Of a stretch of DNA of 64,000 nucleotides, positions 62,621 through 64,000 are shown piece by piece (the first letter of the stretch is position 1; the number at the start of each line of letters is the position of its first letter). This DNA comes from Victivallales bacterium (lineage in GTDB: Bacteria; Verrucomicrobiota; Lentisphaeria; Oligosphaerales; Oligosphaeraceae). The notes below the pieces were generated by a model. It made no database searches and had not been told where the DNA came from. It worked only from the letters and a program-made list of their open reading frames with translations. The position numbers and the translations under genes were made by a program. Location: contig JAFXUD010000064.1 of NCBI GenBank assembly GCA_017535315.1, positions 48,948 through 112,947 of the forward strand, given 5' to 3'.

Positions 62621-63913
62621 ATGAAGAAAATACTTCCCCTCCTTTTGTTTTCATTACTTTTCTGCACGCTTCTCATGGCGCGCGAGGTCATCACGCTGCC
62701 ATGCGTGGCTGAACAGCCTGCCTCCATGACAGTCATCTCTCCAGGTGAGTGGCGGGGATGGGCCAGCCTCCGCACGCCCTCCATGCCCGCACCGCCATTT
62801 CCCTATCAAGCTTTTGGCGCGTATGACGACCATCATCTCTACATTGCCATGGAGATGGAATTGGGGCGACAACCGCGCGCAGGGCAGGGATGTGCCATTC
62901 CCTGGTTCAGCGAAGGGGCGGAGTTCCGCGTGGACCTGCCTGAACCCGACAAGGTGCTTCAGCTTTTTGCCGACGCATCGGGCGCAGCGTTTTTGCAGCG
63001 CCGCTGGATTCACCAGCCAGTTGCCCCCATTATCCTGCGCGCCCGTGCCACTGCCACAGGCTATAGCTTGTTTGTCGCCTTCCCTTGGAACACAGTTGCC
63101 CTAGATGGTCCGCCACTCGATAAGACTTTGGGGCTCAGCATTATTCCGCAGGTGATGGAACGCCCGTTGAAGTTCCAGCGGGATAAGCTGGTCGTTGCCA
63201 TCAAGGCTGGCAATACGACGGCTCCGCTTGCTACTCCTACGGATGTATTGTCCGCCATTGACCTCAACCCAGAGCCGCACATCCTCAACTTCGGCAAGCC
63301 AGGCTACAATTCACGTGAACTCCTCACCATGCTCCCCTCCATATTGGACGCACACCCCAAAACCGCTATCGTTATGATTGGTACCAACGATGTTACGTGG
63401 AGCAAAAAACGGCTGCCTGCCGAAGAGTATGAGGCGAATGTCCTTCGCCTTCTCAAGGCGTTCAGCGACAATGAGGTCAAGACCATCCTGGTCACCATGC
63501 CGCCCTGCATCGAGGAGTATGTCGCGGACCGCGAAAAATACACGCCTGAACAGCGCGATCGCCTCAATGCTGAAATCAACGACTTCAACGCACGCGCCAA
63601 GCGGGCCGCCGACAAGACTGGAGCCATCGTCGTCGACTACCATGCGTGCTTTCAGGGGGATTTGCGTGCAGCATCCTCCCTCATTCGAAATGAGGCGAAT
63701 CTCCGTAGCAAGGACGGCGTCCACCCATCTGCCGAAGGCTATCGCCTCCTTGCACGGCTTGTGGCGGATGCCATCAAGGCACATCGTCTGCCGATAGACT
63801 GCATCGCCTGCTGCGGCGACAGCATCACATATGGTGCCCACATGAACGGGCAGGGCACCACCACTGGCGAGACATATCCCGCCTTCCTGCGGACAATTTT
63901 GTTTACCCCATGA
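62621..63913 (+). CDS. Secreted CBM9-like plus permuted SGNH hydrolase
   Basis: A 430-residue exported protein. The signal peptide (KKILPLLLFSLLFCTLLMA) precedes a family-9-like sandwich (about 20-200: FGAYDDHHLYIAMEME, GYSLFVAFPWNTVAL) and an SGNH core whose blocks are out of order. Block II (LNFGKPGYNS, about 222-231), block III (GTND, 254-257) and block V (DGVHPSAEG, His368) come first. Block I, GDSITYG with nucleophile candidate Ser401, lies near the C-terminus, followed by TYPAFLRTIL and the stop. This is the order expected of a circular permutation, or of two truncated tandem domains. A start at 62591 is also possible. Confidence 0.8.
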   Translation: MKKILPLLLFSLLFCTLLMAREVITLPCVAEQPASMTVISPGEWRGWASLRTPSMPAPPFPYQAFGAYDDHHLYIAMEMELGRQPRAGQGCAIPWFSEGAEFRVDLPEPDKVLQLFADASGAAFLQRRWIHQPVAPIILRARATATGYSLFVAFPWNTVALDGPPLDKTLGLSIIPQVMERPLKFQRDKLVVAIKAGNTTAPLATPTDVLSAIDLNPEPHILNFGKPGYNSRELLTMLPSILDAHPKTAIVMIGTNDVTWSKKRLPAEEYEANVLRLLKAFSDNEVKTILVTMPPCIEEYVADREKYTPEQRDRLNAEINDFNARAKRAADKTGAIVVDYHACFQGDLRAASSLIRNEANLRSKDGVHPSAEGYRLLARLVADAIKAHRLPIDCIACCGDSITYGAHMNGQGTTTGETYPAFLRTILFTP

Positions 63914-63973
63914 GGGCGTGTTCGGAAGACAGGGGGAAACGATGCCATGGTCGCTAGTACTCTTAACTAAACA

Positions 63974-64000
63974 GGGACGGGAGGGACAGGAGGGACGGGA
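63974..64000. repeat. 9-nt array, GGGACAGGA family, cut by the window edge
   Basis: Units GGGACGGGA, GGGACAGGA, GGGACGGGA in exact 9-nt register run off the window. The lead-in CTTAACTAAACA resembles the one before 47074. By analogy an inverted right arm may lie beyond the edge. Confidence 0.8.

Overview
The window looks like a chromosome segment from a Lentisphaerota bacterium (Victivallales/Oligosphaerales type) or a close PVC-group relative. This is inferred from gene content: very large secreted proteins with DUF4838, DUF6259-like and family-9-like carbohydrate-binding modules, a DUF6785-type membrane protein, several Gfo/Idh/MocA oxidoreductases and SGNH hydrolases, mixed with ordinary Gram-negative housekeeping genes (lolCD, an LpxH-like phosphatase, a GT9 heptosyltransferase-type enzyme). 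No rRNA, tRNA, CRISPR array, transposase or phage gene was recognised.

Layout. 1-7.4 kb: a minus-strand GT4 glycosyltransferase, a dispersed structured repeat, a DUF6785-type membrane protein, lon and a Gfo/Idh/MocA oxidoreductase. 7.5-13.7 kb: two secreted glycan-active proteins, DUF4838 and GH16. 13.7-19.8 kb: a housekeeping run (histidine phosphatase, holA, LpxH-like phosphatase, FAD oxidoreductase, SUI1 protein, radical SAM protein, unknown). 19.9-32 kb (minus strand): two glycosidase-like giants, mnmA, a hydroxyacid dehydrogenase, a DUF493 protein, a self-contained unknown membrane-anchored gene, gcvH, thyX, an acyl carrier protein, a ketoacyl synthase and an aldo/keto reductase. 32.2-35.8 kb: clpB behind a sigma-54-like promoter, then a sugar isomerase. 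35.8-38.7 kb: three tandem QueG-like Fe-S proteins, divergent from a 1210-residue secreted protein. 42.5-43.2 kb: a four-helix-bundle (23S rRNA intervening-sequence type) gene between telomere-like heptamer arrays. 43.2-58.7 kb: lolCD, then secreted esterase and glycosidase-like proteins, with a second Gfo plus DUF4838 pair. 58.7-64 kb: two glycosyltransferases, a dead XRE regulator, an M20 amidohydrolase and an SGNH hydrolase whose sequence blocks are in permuted order.

Functional reading (inference): the secreted DUF4838, GH16, DUF6259-like, CBM9-like and SGNH proteins are probably exported to deconstruct and de-esterify complex glycans. The cytoplasmic Gfo/Idh/MocA, sugar isomerase, hydroxyacid dehydrogenase, aldo/keto reductase and FAD enzymes would process the released sugars or acids. 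No TonB/SusC-type uptake system is visible.

The most unusual signal is non-coding. At least eight intergenic regions hold arrays of short degenerate units in exact 7-nt or 9-nt register, several arranged as two inverted arms. Unit sequences differ between loci, although some families recur tens of kb apart. Three of the arrays end at, or within a couple of nucleotides of, a start codon and leave no Shine-Dalgarno. One pair of arms encloses the four-helix-bundle gene, which suggests a mobile or RNA-level element related to rRNA intervening sequences.
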